This document shows, in pieces, positions 24,827-32,013 of a stretch of DNA of 64,000 bases; position 1 is the stretch's first letter; each line of letters starts with the position of its first letter. Origin of the DNA: Atopobiaceae bacterium (GTDB lineage: Bacteria; Actinomycetota; Coriobacteriia; Coriobacteriales; Atopobiaceae); the NCBI GenBank assembly GCA_902834555.1, contig CADFJN010000007.1:65622-129621 (forward strand), read 5' to 3'. The translations under genes and the position numbers were made by a program. The notes under the pieces are model-generated. The model was not told the DNA's origin. It saw only the letters and a list, made by a program, of their open reading frames with translations, and searched no databases.

Positions 24827-25968
24827 CCTTCCTGCGCCGTTGCCCCATTGTTGCCGCTCTTTTCGCCCTCGCGCTGCTTGCGATTCCCCAACTTGCTCAC
24901 GCGGACGACACCACCCTCACTGGCCCCGTCCTGAGTGAGGCCCAGTGCGCCATCGTCGAGGACTCTGCCGGCAACGTACTCTTTTCGAAGAACGCCGACA
25001 CCCAAATGCCCATGGCATCAATTACAAAGATCATGACTGCCATGGTTGCGCTTGACTCCGGCATGGACCTCGACACGCCCTGTCAGATTCACGCGACCGA
25101 CCTTGGCGCGGACTCTCAAACCGCCGGTTTTGTGGAGGGTGACACGCCAACGCTTCGCCAGCTACTCCGCGTAATGCTCGTCTACTCGGCGAACGATGCA
25201 GCGGAAAACATTGCCATAAATGTTGCCGGTTCGGAGGAAGCCTTCGTCGAACGTATGAACGAGAAGGCCCAGGAGCTGGGCATGGCCAACACCCACTTCA
25301 TGAACCCGCATGGCCTGGACGAGGACGGGCATTACTCAACCGTCTCTGACCTTGCCCTCATGGGCAGGGTTGCCCTCTCGGAGTACCCGTTCATCGCGGG
25401 CACCGTGCACACACGCTCGGTCACCGTGAGCGTGGCAGGCGCACAGAAGACGTTCTATTCGACAGACGAGCTTCTAGGGACCTACAAGGGTATTCGTGGC
25501 ATCAAGACCGGGTACGTAGCGGGAAGTGCCGCCTTCCTTGGAGCTTGCCAGCGCAACGGGGTCGAACTCTTCACCTGCGTGTTGGGCGCACAGACCAGCT
25601 CCGGGCGCTTCACCGATACAGTCTCACTTCTCAACTGGGCGTACTCCAACTTCAAGCAGACACCGGTGGCACGGAGTTCGTGGGTTGTAGGTGTACGGCC
25701 CTATGCGTACAACTTTGCCATGACGTGCGTGGTTGTTCCCACGGACAACGAGACCGTCGTCACGTGGCCCCAGGGTGGGGGCCTCTCCTTTAGCACTACG
25801 ATGCTCCAACGAAACCTGGTTGTGGACAATGGCCAGCCTGTAGGCTCGACAGCGTGGTCGCAAGATGGTAGGTCTGCCGGTAGCGTCCACTACACGGCCC
25901 ACCTTACTCTTGACAATATTCCGCGCGTGAACGCGTTCACGCTACCGCTCTATGGGTATGCCGCTTAG
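24823..25968 (+). CDS. D-alanyl-D-alanine carboxypeptidase (serine-type, PBP5/DacF-like)
   Basis: A penicillin-binding protein that trims the terminal D-Ala from peptidoglycan stem peptides. The 381-residue protein has a signal peptide cut near AHA-DD (residue 28). The active-site triads are SITK (S66, K69), SAN (S122-N124) and KTG (228-230). The catalytic S11 domain ends near 280, and a beta-rich PBP5-C-like tail follows. No C-terminal anchor helix is obvious. Its GTG start overlaps the stop of the phosphatidyltransferase gene by four bases, so the two are coupled in translation. Confidence 0.92.
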   Translation: MTFLRRCPIVAALFALALLAIPQLAHADDTTLTGPVLSEAQCAIVEDSAGNVLFSKNADTQMPMASITKIMTAMVALDSGMDLDTPCQIHATDLGADSQTAGFVEGDTPTLRQLLRVMLVYSANDAAENIAINVAGSEEAFVERMNEKAQELGMANTHFMNPHGLDEDGHYSTVSDLALMGRVALSEYPFIAGTVHTRSVTVSVAGAQKTFYSTDELLGTYKGIRGIKTGYVAGSAAFLGACQRNGVELFTCVLGAQTSSGRFTDTVSLLNWAYSNFKQTPVARSSWVVGVRPYAYNFAMTCVVVPTDNETVVTWPQGGGLSFSTTMLQRNLVVDNGQPVGSTAWSQDGRSAGSVHYTAHLTLDNIPRVNAFTLPLYGYAA

Positions 25969-26002
25969 TGCATGCAGACCCAGCACACCGAAGGGGGATC
26001 TT

Positions 26003-26839
26003 TTGGCAGTCGAGCACGAAGAGGCAAAGGACACGTCTCCACGCACCATAAGGGGGGCACTTTACCAGGAGCATCTTGTCCTAGGGGCAAACTTTGACCG
26101 AGCAGAGGAAACAGGCCTCGTTTTCCCAACCTCATATGCCGGCGAAGAGAATCTTTCGCATGCGCTTGAAGGCGCCGCAATTGCCGACCTAACCGGAGCT
26201 ACCTACAGGCTTGTTGCGGGGGCGCATCCGCAGGAGCTTTGTGAGGCAGCGTTCTGCGCAAAAAAGCTTCGTGTTGGCCAGTGCGCCTTTGAGCCTGCGC
26301 TCACGGGCGATGGGGCCATTACCTCCGTGCCACTTCTCGCCCGTACGGGCGAGCATGAGTACGTGCTTCTCGACCCAACGCGAAGGGGACCCGTAGTTGC
26401 CGGCTGGCTCACGTTTCTTTCACAGGTAAGCAGTAACGGCAATGCTCCTTATGCGGGTACTACCATCGAGGAGGCGAGCGGAATGCTTGCCCCGGTGCTC
26501 ATCATGGGCGCAAGAGCTAATGAGCTTCTCGCAGACTACCTGCCGCAAAGTGCCCGTGCACTTCCCGCACGCGGTGCCGTTGAGAGCGTGACGCTCGACA
26601 GTCATATCCCTGCGCTTGTTGCGGGTGTACCGCTGGACATCGCTGATGGCAATGCCTCATACGTGGTCCTTGTGCCCAAGACGGCGGCCCGCGTTGTGTG
26701 GCGAAGTCTACTCTCGTTTACCTGGGTCCAGCCCCTGGGTAGAAATGCCGTGCTCGATGTTTGGTCAAGACTGCCTTGGTCGCAGGCCATAGACTCGAAA
26801 GATGTTGTTGAGATAGGTGAGCAAAACCTGCGAGCGTGA
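26003..26839 (+). CDS. GcvT-like (aminomethyltransferase/YgfZ-related) protein
   Basis: A 278-residue protein resembling the folate-binding domain of GcvT: RGALYQEHLVLGANFDRAEE, ALEGAAIADLTGATYRLVAG, and a later GEHEYVLLDPTRRGPV. It is shorter than true GcvT (about 360) and lacks the YgfZ KGCYxGQE motif. It may be a folate-binding homologue of unknown role. I choose the TTG at 26003 because AAGGGGGATC precedes it; an ATG at 25952 would overlap the upstream gene. It lies upstream of ridA, garA and the MerR gene. In mycobacteria gcvH precedes garA, so a link to glycine or one-carbon metabolism is plausible. Confidence 0.5.
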   Translation: MAVEHEEAKDTSPRTIRGALYQEHLVLGANFDRAEETGLVFPTSYAGEENLSHALEGAAIADLTGATYRLVAGAHPQELCEAAFCAKKLRVGQCAFEPALTGDGAITSVPLLARTGEHEYVLLDPTRRGPVVAGWLTFLSQVSSNGNAPYAGTTIEEASGMLAPVLIMGARANELLADYLPQSARALPARGAVESVTLDSHIPALVAGVPLDIADGNASYVVLVPKTAARVVWRSLLSFTWVQPLGRNAVLDVWSRLPWSQAIDSKDVVEIGEQNLRA

Positions 26840-26904
26840 GGCCTTCTCCGTCACGGTACCGACTTTGTTGGTGCACGCGGAATCCACAAGGGTTAGGGGA
26901 GCGC

Positions 26905-27282
26905 ATGAAGTACGCAATTAACGCAGCCCAAGCGCCAGATGCATACGGCTCATGTTCCCAGGGAACAACCGCCGGCCGATTCGTCTATACATCGGGCCAG
27001 CTTCCGGTGGCTTCAGATGGCAAGACCATCGTTGGAGCAACCGTGGCTGCCCAGACGTCGCGAGTCATCGACATCATCGAGGAGATCCTTGCGGAGGTGG
27101 GCTGCTCACTTTCCGACGTTGCGCAAACCACCGTCTACCTGGCCCACATTGAGGATTTCGATGCCATGGACCAGGTCTTTGCGGAGCGTTTTCCCCAACC
27201 GGCCCCATCGCGTTCCGTCGTTTCCGTGTCCGCACTGCCACTTGGCGCGCTCGTCGAGATGGACTGCGTGGCCTGCAGGTAA
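26905..27282 (+). CDS. ridA: RidA family 2-iminobutanoate/2-iminopropanoate deaminase
   Basis: A 125-residue Rid/YjgF protein that hydrolyses reactive enamines and imines formed by PLP enzymes. It has FVYTSGQLPV, the helix EEILAEVGCSLSDV, and the C-terminal block PAPSRSVVSVSALPLGALVEMDC. R103 matches the conserved catalytic Arg. The ATG at 26905 follows GGGGAGC. It stands 65 bases after the GcvT-like gene and 42 bases before garA, in the same direction. RidA often sits with amino-acid metabolism genes, in keeping with the GcvT-like neighbour. Confidence 0.88.
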   Translation: MKYAINAAQAPDAYGSCSQGTTAGRFVYTSGQLPVASDGKTIVGATVAAQTSRVIDIIEEILAEVGCSLSDVAQTTVYLAHIEDFDAMDQVFAERFPQPAPSRSVVSVSALPLGALVEMDCVACR

Positions 27283-27324
27283 GCGGTATCATGTGAGAGT
27301 AAGGTTTACTCGAGGGGAGATTCG

Positions 27325-27759
27325 ATGCAGCCCACCAACAACCACTCCACCGACATGGGGGCAACGGAGATTTTCCGTATGCCCTCTGCAGACGCCACCG
27401 TCCCCGACCTCATGGCCGAGGAGAAGCCAGCGCATCCTACTCTGACCATCGTCAAAGGTCCCCAGATCGGCGAGACATTCGAGCTTGACGCGCCCATCAT
27501 TACCCTTGGTCGCGACCCGCGCAACAGCGTCTTTCTTAACGACATGACCGTTTCGCGCCACCATGCAAAGATGGACCTCTCTGCCTGCCCTCAGGGTAGG
27601 GCAACTGTTGAAGACCTCGGTTCCCTCAACGGGACGTGGGTAGACGGCGCCATCGTGAGCAAGGCGTCTCTCAAAGATGGTTCCACCATCCAGATTGGTA
27701 CGTTCCGCATGGTGTTCCACACCAACGCACGTCCGCGCAGGATTGATACCGAGGGCTAG
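27325..27759 (+). CDS. GarA/OdhI-like FHA domain protein
   Basis: A 144-residue protein with one FHA domain (about 38-135): TLGRDPRNSVF (R63), TVSRHHAKM (S77-H79) and LGSLNGTWVDG (N102). FHA domains bind phosphothreonine. The match to mycobacterial GarA and corynebacterial OdhI is strong in the domain. The N-terminal ATEIFRMPSAD lies where those proteins have the ETTSVF phospho-site, so T14 may be the phosphorylated residue. GarA controls 2-oxoglutarate dehydrogenase and glutamate enzymes. The MerR gene follows after 3 bases, as in Rv1827-Rv1828. No Ser/Thr kinase gene lies in the window. Confidence 0.82.
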   Translation: MQPTNNHSTDMGATEIFRMPSADATVPDLMAEEKPAHPTLTIVKGPQIGETFELDAPIITLGRDPRNSVFLNDMTVSRHHAKMDLSACPQGRATVEDLGSLNGTWVDGAIVSKASLKDGSTIQIGTFRMVFHTNARPRRIDTEG

Positions 27760-27762
27760 GCC

Positions 27763-28500
27763 ATGCCTGACGCCGGATACCTCACCATCGGCAAGGTCGT
27801 AAAGAGGCTCCAAGGCCTTTATCCCGACCTCACCATATCGAAGGTCCGCTACCTCGAGGACGAGGGGCTTCTCAACCCGTCGCGTACGCCGGGTGGGTAT
27901 CGCCTGTACTCCCAGCGTGACATCAAGCGACTCGAGACGATCCTCTACTTGCAAAAGAACAGGTTCCTGCCGCTCTCGGTCATCAAAGATGAGCTGGAGC
28001 GCGAGGATGCCGGGGAGCCGCCATCGGCTGCGGCGGAGTCTGCGGTCGAGGCGTCGCTCGTTGGACCGGTGGACGACGAGATTGCCGAGAAGTTCCATCC
28101 CATCGACCGCATGCCCGAGGTCGCTGGTGTCTCGGTGAGCTTCGTGCGCCAGCTCTCAGAGGCCGGCGTCATCTTGCTCAAGCGGTCGCCGCATGGGCGA
28201 GACCTGGTAGACGGTCATGACATCGGCCTCATCCGCACGTGCGACGAACTGCGCCACTACGGAATTGGACCCAAGAATCTTCGCCAGTATGTGAACTCCG
28301 CAAACCGGGAGTCTGCCATGTTCGAGCAGGCCTTGGTTGTCTACGCCAAAAAAGGCGGTGGCGTGGAGGCCGAGGTTACCGAGGAGGCTCGTGAGCGCTT
28401 TGAGCAGGCCTTCTCGCGTATGCTCGCCCTCACCGACGTTGTGCGCACCGAGCTTATCCGCCGTCTTGTGCACCAATCGTTCAAAGACATGGAGGGCTAG
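27763..28500 (+). CDS. MerR family regulator, FtsR-like
   Basis: A 245-residue DNA-binding protein. The N-terminal winged helix has YLTIGKVVKRL, the MerR signature ISKVRYLEDEGLLNPSRTPG, and GYRLYSQRDIKRLE. The linker (about 90-115) is Ala/Glu-rich. The C-terminal half holds a second helical domain (VSVSFVRQLSEAGVILLKRS) that may be another winged helix. Pairing with a GarA-like gene matches Rv1828 and the corynebacterial FtsR, a regulator of ftsZ. The usual metal-binding Cys of classical MerR proteins is absent. Its targets here are unknown. Confidence 0.82.
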   Translation: MPDAGYLTIGKVVKRLQGLYPDLTISKVRYLEDEGLLNPSRTPGGYRLYSQRDIKRLETILYLQKNRFLPLSVIKDELEREDAGEPPSAAAESAVEASLVGPVDDEIAEKFHPIDRMPEVAGVSVSFVRQLSEAGVILLKRSPHGRDLVDGHDIGLIRTCDELRHYGIGPKNLRQYVNSANRESAMFEQALVVYAKKGGGVEAEVTEEARERFEQAFSRMLALTDVVRTELIRRLVHQSFKDMEG

Positions 28501-28556
28501 CCACAAGCACCTTCATGCCATAGTCAGAGCAACAGCAACGAGGAAAGGAACTGCAC

Positions 28557-29093
28557 GTGTCTGATTTCGACTACGAGAGCCGTATCGTGAGCATCCCCGA
28601 CTACCCGGAGAAGGGCGTCATTTTCAAGGACATCACCCCGTTGTTCGCCGATCCCGAAGGCCTCGTGCACCTCGTTGATGACATCGCCGATCATTTTCTT
28701 GGCCGTGGGATAACCAAGGTCGTTGGAGCCGAGGCACGCGGCTTCCTTGTGGGTGCACCAGTTGCCTACAAGCTTGGGGCAGGCTTTGTTCCTGCACGCA
28801 AGCCAGGAAAGCTTCCTCGCGAGGTCTACTCTCAAACCTACACCCTCGAGTATGGCACCGACGAGCTGCAGATTCACAAGGACGCCCTGAAGCCCGACGA
28901 CGTGGTGCTTATTGTTGACGACCTTGTAGCTACCGGCGGTACGGCGGTGGCCACGGCCAAGCTCGTCGAGCAGTCTGGTGCCCGCATAGAGGGCTTCTCG
29001 TTCATCCTCGAGCTCACGTACCTTAACCCCCGCGATGTTATCTCCAAGGACTACCCCAACCGCGAGGTCTATACACTCATTCCCGTCAAGTAG
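28557..29093 (+). CDS. apt: Adenine phosphoribosyltransferase
   Basis: Apt joins adenine to PRPP to make AMP in purine salvage. The 178-residue protein is full length and shows FKDITPLF, GAEARGFLVGAPVAY, RKPGKLPREV, and the PRPP-binding motif VVLIVDDLVATGGTAV. The start is a GTG behind AGGAAAGGA. It lies 56 bases after the MerR gene and is followed by a terminator hairpin. Two purine/pyrimidine permease genes elsewhere in the window could supply its substrate. Confidence 0.95.
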   Translation: MSDFDYESRIVSIPDYPEKGVIFKDITPLFADPEGLVHLVDDIADHFLGRGITKVVGAEARGFLVGAPVAYKLGAGFVPARKPGKLPREVYSQTYTLEYGTDELQIHKDALKPDDVVLIVDDLVATGGTAVATAKLVEQSGARIEGFSFILELTYLNPRDVISKDYPNREVYTLIPVK

Positions 29094-29118
29094 GGAAGCG
29101 ACACGGTCCTGCGCGTTT

Positions 29119-29150
29119 CTCGACCGCTCCTGTCATAGGGGGCGGTCGAG
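29119..29150 (+). terminator. Terminator after apt
   Basis: A 12-bp stem including one G-T pair (29119-29130 with 29139-29150), followed by TTGCATT. It lies 25 bases after the apt stop and before the NlpC/P60 gene. Confidence 0.7.
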
Positions 29151-29243
29151 TTGCATTCGAGCCTTTTGCCCATCGTATGGAAAGCCATGCGGTCCACCGG
29201 TCCCTGACGTAGAATGGTTTCCAAGCGTCGAAAGGACTACGCA

Positions 29244-30458
29244 ATGACCCACGCAAGATGCATCATCACTGCCGGATTGGTTCTTGCCCTTGCCACGCCG
29301 TGCGCGCTCTCCGTTGCGCCCACCGTTGCCATGGCAAGCCCCGAGGATGATCTCTCTGCCGCATCCGCAAAGCTCGACTCGCTTGGAGCAACCCTCTCCT
29401 CGATTCAGGAGCAGCTCTCCTCTGCCACCACCGAGCTTGAGCAGACAGGCTATGAAATCGCCAACACCGAGCAGCAGATCTCTGACACGCAGACCCAGCT
29501 GGACGAGAAGCGCCAGGAGCTGGGCGCGCGCATGAAGAGCTCGTACAAGTCCGGCTCCTCGAGCGCGCTCGACCTCATCCTGTCATCCGCCTCCTTCGAG
29601 GAGCTGTCCTCGAACATCTACTACCTTGACAAGGTCTCCGAGGCGGACGCCGAGGCAATCTCCGAGGTGCAGTCGCTCTCGAACCAGCTAGAGCAGCAGA
29701 AGAGCGAGCTTGAGCAGCAGCAGGCGGACCAACAGAGCCAGGTGGACAGCCTTCAGTCCCAGACCTCTGATTACCAGAACCAGGTTGCTGAAGCCCAGGC
29801 ATATTACGACTCCCTTAACGAGGAGGTCCAGGCCCAGCTCGCAGCTGAGGCAGCTGCGGCAGCCGAGGCGGAGCAATCAAATTCTGTGTCTACCGTTGTT
29901 CAGGCCATCCAGACCCAGGAGACCATAAACTCCAATGGGGGTGGTGCTACCGAGACCAACACAAACAACTCGAGCAACACCTATACCTCGAACGACACGG
30001 GTTACACGGACAACAGCTCGAACACCAACAACAACACCAACAACGGGTCTAATTCGAACAATAGCTCGAACACGAACAACAGCTCTAACACCAATAGTGG
30101 GTCCAGCAGCTCCAACGTGCCCTCTGGCGGTGGCGTCTCCGCAGCGCTAGCGCTTGTCGGCCACCCCTATGTGTGTGGCGCCACGGGGCCCAACGCATTC
30201 GACTGCTCTGGCCTTGTCTGCTACGTGTACGGCTATGCTCGCGGACGCTCCACCTACTCGATGATCAGCTCCATCCAGGCAAGCGGTGGCTGGAAAACGA
30301 GTATCGACCAGCTCTCCTATGGTGACCTCGTCTTTGAGTATGGCGGCAGCCACGTGGGCATTTACCTCGGCAATGGCCAGATCGTCCATGCTGCCAACCC
30401 CTCTTCTGGCGTTATTGTGGGTGGCATCTACGGCTTCTACGGCGGTGGCTCGTACTAG
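29244..30458 (+). CDS. NlpC/P60 peptidoglycan hydrolase with coiled coil, copy 1
   Basis: A secreted D,L-endopeptidase of 404 residues. A Sec-type signal peptide ends near VAMA-SPED (residue 32). A long coiled coil rich in Gln, Glu and Ser follows (35-210). A low-complexity Asn/Thr/Ser linker spans about 225-290. The C-terminal NlpC/P60 domain has the catalytic Cys C321 in NAFDCSGLVC and the His block GSHVGIYLGNGQIVHAA. The ATG at 29244 follows AAAGGA. Bases 29472-29672 are almost identical to part of the next gene, which points to gene conversion. The architecture matches RipA/PcsB-type cell-separation enzymes. Confidence 0.88.
   Translation: MTHARCIITAGLVLALATPCALSVAPTVAMASPEDDLSAASAKLDSLGATLSSIQEQLSSATTELEQTGYEIANTEQQISDTQTQLDEKRQELGARMKSSYKSGSSSALDLILSSASFEELSSNIYYLDKVSEADAEAISEVQSLSNQLEQQKSELEQQQADQQSQVDSLQSQTSDYQNQVAEAQAYYDSLNEEVQAQLAAEAAAAAEAEQSNSVSTVVQAIQTQETINSNGGGATETNTNNSSNTYTSNDTGYTDNSSNTNNNTNNGSNSNNSSNTNNSSNTNSGSSSSNVPSGGGVSAALALVGHPYVCGATGPNAFDCSGLVCYVYGYARGRSTYSMISSIQASGGWKTSIDQLSYGDLVFEYGGSHVGIYLGNGQIVHAANPSSGVIVGGIYGFYGGGSY
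29472..29672 (+). repeat. 201-bp near-identical segment shared by the two NlpC/P60 genes, copy A
   Basis: This stretch and 30873-31073 differ at one base only (T at 29483, C at 30884). Flanking coiled-coil sequence differs widely. Both copies encode the same 67 residues, including SDTQTQLDEKRQELGARMKS and LSSNIYYLDKVSEADA. Confidence 0.9.
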
Positions 30459-30578
30459 TGAGGCACTGGGCCTTGGACCCTCTCAAGCGAAGTGGGGGAG
30501 CACCCCCAAGGTTGTAGGCATTTGCCTTATGGTGTTCCTTCCTCGCTGCAGTGCTGATACCCTAATAGAAATAGGCGT

Positions 30579-30604
30579 GTGCGGCTCCCGAAGGGGAGCC
30601 GCAC
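30579..30604 (+). terminator. Hairpin between the two NlpC/P60 genes
   Basis: A perfect 11-bp stem GTGCGGCTCCC with GGGAGCCGCAC and a GAAG tetraloop, followed by TGTTAAT. It could end the first gene. It also lies only 25 bases upstream of the second gene's start, so it may sit in that gene's leader. Confidence 0.6.
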
Positions 30605-30629
30605 TGTTAATGGCAAGGGAGGTCACGAC

Positions 30630-31919
30630 GTGACCAATAACATATCGCGCAGGGCACTCCTTCTTGGGGCCGCCTCCACTACGTGGCTCGGCCTCATGTC
30701 GGGCATCCAGACCGCCCAGGCAGAACCAACCAGCGAGGAACTCCAATCGCAGCTCGAGGAGGCCCGGCAGCGGCTTGAGAGCGTTGGAAACACGCTTTCC
30801 TCGCTCCAGGACGAGCTGATGGACTCCCAGGTTGATCTTGAGAACATTCGATATCAGGTAGAGCAGACCACACAGCAGATCTCCGACACGCAGACCCAGC
30901 TGGACGAGAAGCGCCAGGAGCTGGGCGCGCGCATGAAGAGCTCGTACAAGTCCGGCTCCTCGAGCGCGCTCGACCTCATCCTGTCATCCGCCTCCTTCGA
31001 GGAGCTGTCCTCGAACATCTACTACCTTGACAAGGTCTCCGAGGCGGACGCCGAGGCAATCTCCGAGGTGCAGGACCTTGCCAACCAGCTGTCCGAGCAG
31101 CAGGCGCAACTCCAGACCCAGCAGGACGAGCAAGAGGCAAAGATCGAGGCCACCCAGCAGAGCGTTGATGACTACACCGCTCAGGTGAGCGAGGCACAGG
31201 ACTACTACAACAGCCTTGATTCCGCCGTGCAGGAGCAGCTTGCGAAGGAAGCGGAAGAAGCGCAGCAAGAGAGCGCCGCTACAAGCGGCGTGGCTGCGGC
31301 AGTGGCCACAGCAGAGAGCGCCAACGGCGCCGTTACGCCATCGACAGCCGACTCCTCATCGCAGTCTTCTGACAACGAGTCGTCGGGCAGCTCTTCGAGC
31401 TCTAACAGCGGGTCAAGCTCAAGCTCCAACAGCGGGTCAAGCTCAAGCGGCGGTGGTTCGAGCTCTGGGAGCAGCTCGAATTCCAGCAGCGGTTCCACCT
31501 CTAGCTCCGGTGGTGGTGGCTCAAAGACCTACTCAAGCAGCGTCATTGCGAATGCTGCGCAGTTTATTGGCTACCCGTACAAGCGTTGGACCCAGGGCGT
31601 GAACTACGGCCCAAACGCGGATGGCTTCGACTGCTGTGGCCTGGTCGCGACGGCCTATCACATGGCGGGTTACTCCACGCCCTCCTATGCTACTTCCGTT
31701 CCCGGCCTCATCGCCGAGGTGAAGTCACGCGGCAACTGGAAGGACTGCAACCTCTCCAACTACCAGTCTGTGCTCTCGCCCGGTGACGTCATCTTCTGCT
31801 CGACGGGCCACGTTGCCATCTACTGCGGTGGGTCCACGATGATCCATGCCCCCGTTCCTGGTAGCTACGTTTGCTATGCCAATGTGTATGCTTGCATTGG
31901 TGGTGGATTTGGCGGCTAA
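30630..31919 (+). CDS. NlpC/P60 peptidoglycan hydrolase with coiled coil, copy 2
   Basis: A paralogue of the preceding gene, 429 residues. The GTG start at 30630 follows AAGGGAGGT. The signal has a twin-arginine look (NISRRALLLGAAS) and cuts near AQA-EP. The coiled coil (36-205) shares a 201-bp segment with copy 1. The linker (about 225-290) is almost pure Ser and Gly and is partly built from 24-bp tandem repeats. The NlpC/P60 domain has C335 in DGFDCCGLVATAY and His in TGHVAIYCGGSTMIHAP. A terminator follows. The two enzymes probably both cut peptide cross-links at division, with different export or substrate detail. Confidence 0.88.
   Translation: MTNNISRRALLLGAASTTWLGLMSGIQTAQAEPTSEELQSQLEEARQRLESVGNTLSSLQDELMDSQVDLENIRYQVEQTTQQISDTQTQLDEKRQELGARMKSSYKSGSSSALDLILSSASFEELSSNIYYLDKVSEADAEAISEVQDLANQLSEQQAQLQTQQDEQEAKIEATQQSVDDYTAQVSEAQDYYNSLDSAVQEQLAKEAEEAQQESAATSGVAAAVATAESANGAVTPSTADSSSQSSDNESSGSSSSSNSGSSSSSNSGSSSSGGGSSSGSSSNSSSGSTSSSGGGGSKTYSSSVIANAAQFIGYPYKRWTQGVNYGPNADGFDCCGLVATAYHMAGYSTPSYATSVPGLIAEVKSRGNWKDCNLSNYQSVLSPGDVIFCSTGHVAIYCGGSTMIHAPVPGSYVCYANVYACIGGGFGG
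30873..31073 (+). repeat. 201-bp near-identical segment shared by the two NlpC/P60 genes, copy B
   Basis: Partner of 29472-29672 with a single base difference. The copies are 1,401 bases apart in direct orientation, so recombination between them would fuse the two genes and delete what lies between. Confidence 0.9.
31398..31445 (+). repeat. 24-bp tandem repeat in the Ser-rich linker
   Basis: Two adjacent 24-bp units with one mismatch encode repeated Ser/Asn/Gly residues in the linker of the second NlpC/P60 protein. Copy number could vary by slippage and would change linker length. Confidence 0.7.
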
Positions 31920-31948
31920 GACGTCCTCCAACCTCACGTGCTCGCGCC

Positions 31949-31979
31949 AACGCCCCCAGAGGAGTAATCTGGGGGCGTT
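31949..31979 (+). terminator. Terminator after the second NlpC/P60 gene
   Basis: A perfect 12-bp stem AACGCCCCCAGA with TCTGGGGGCGTT and a 7-base loop, followed by GTTGTTG. It lies 30 bases after the stop codon. Confidence 0.8.
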
Positions 31980-32013
31980 GTTGTTGCAGATGTAAGAGAG
32001 TGGTGGTTGGTTC

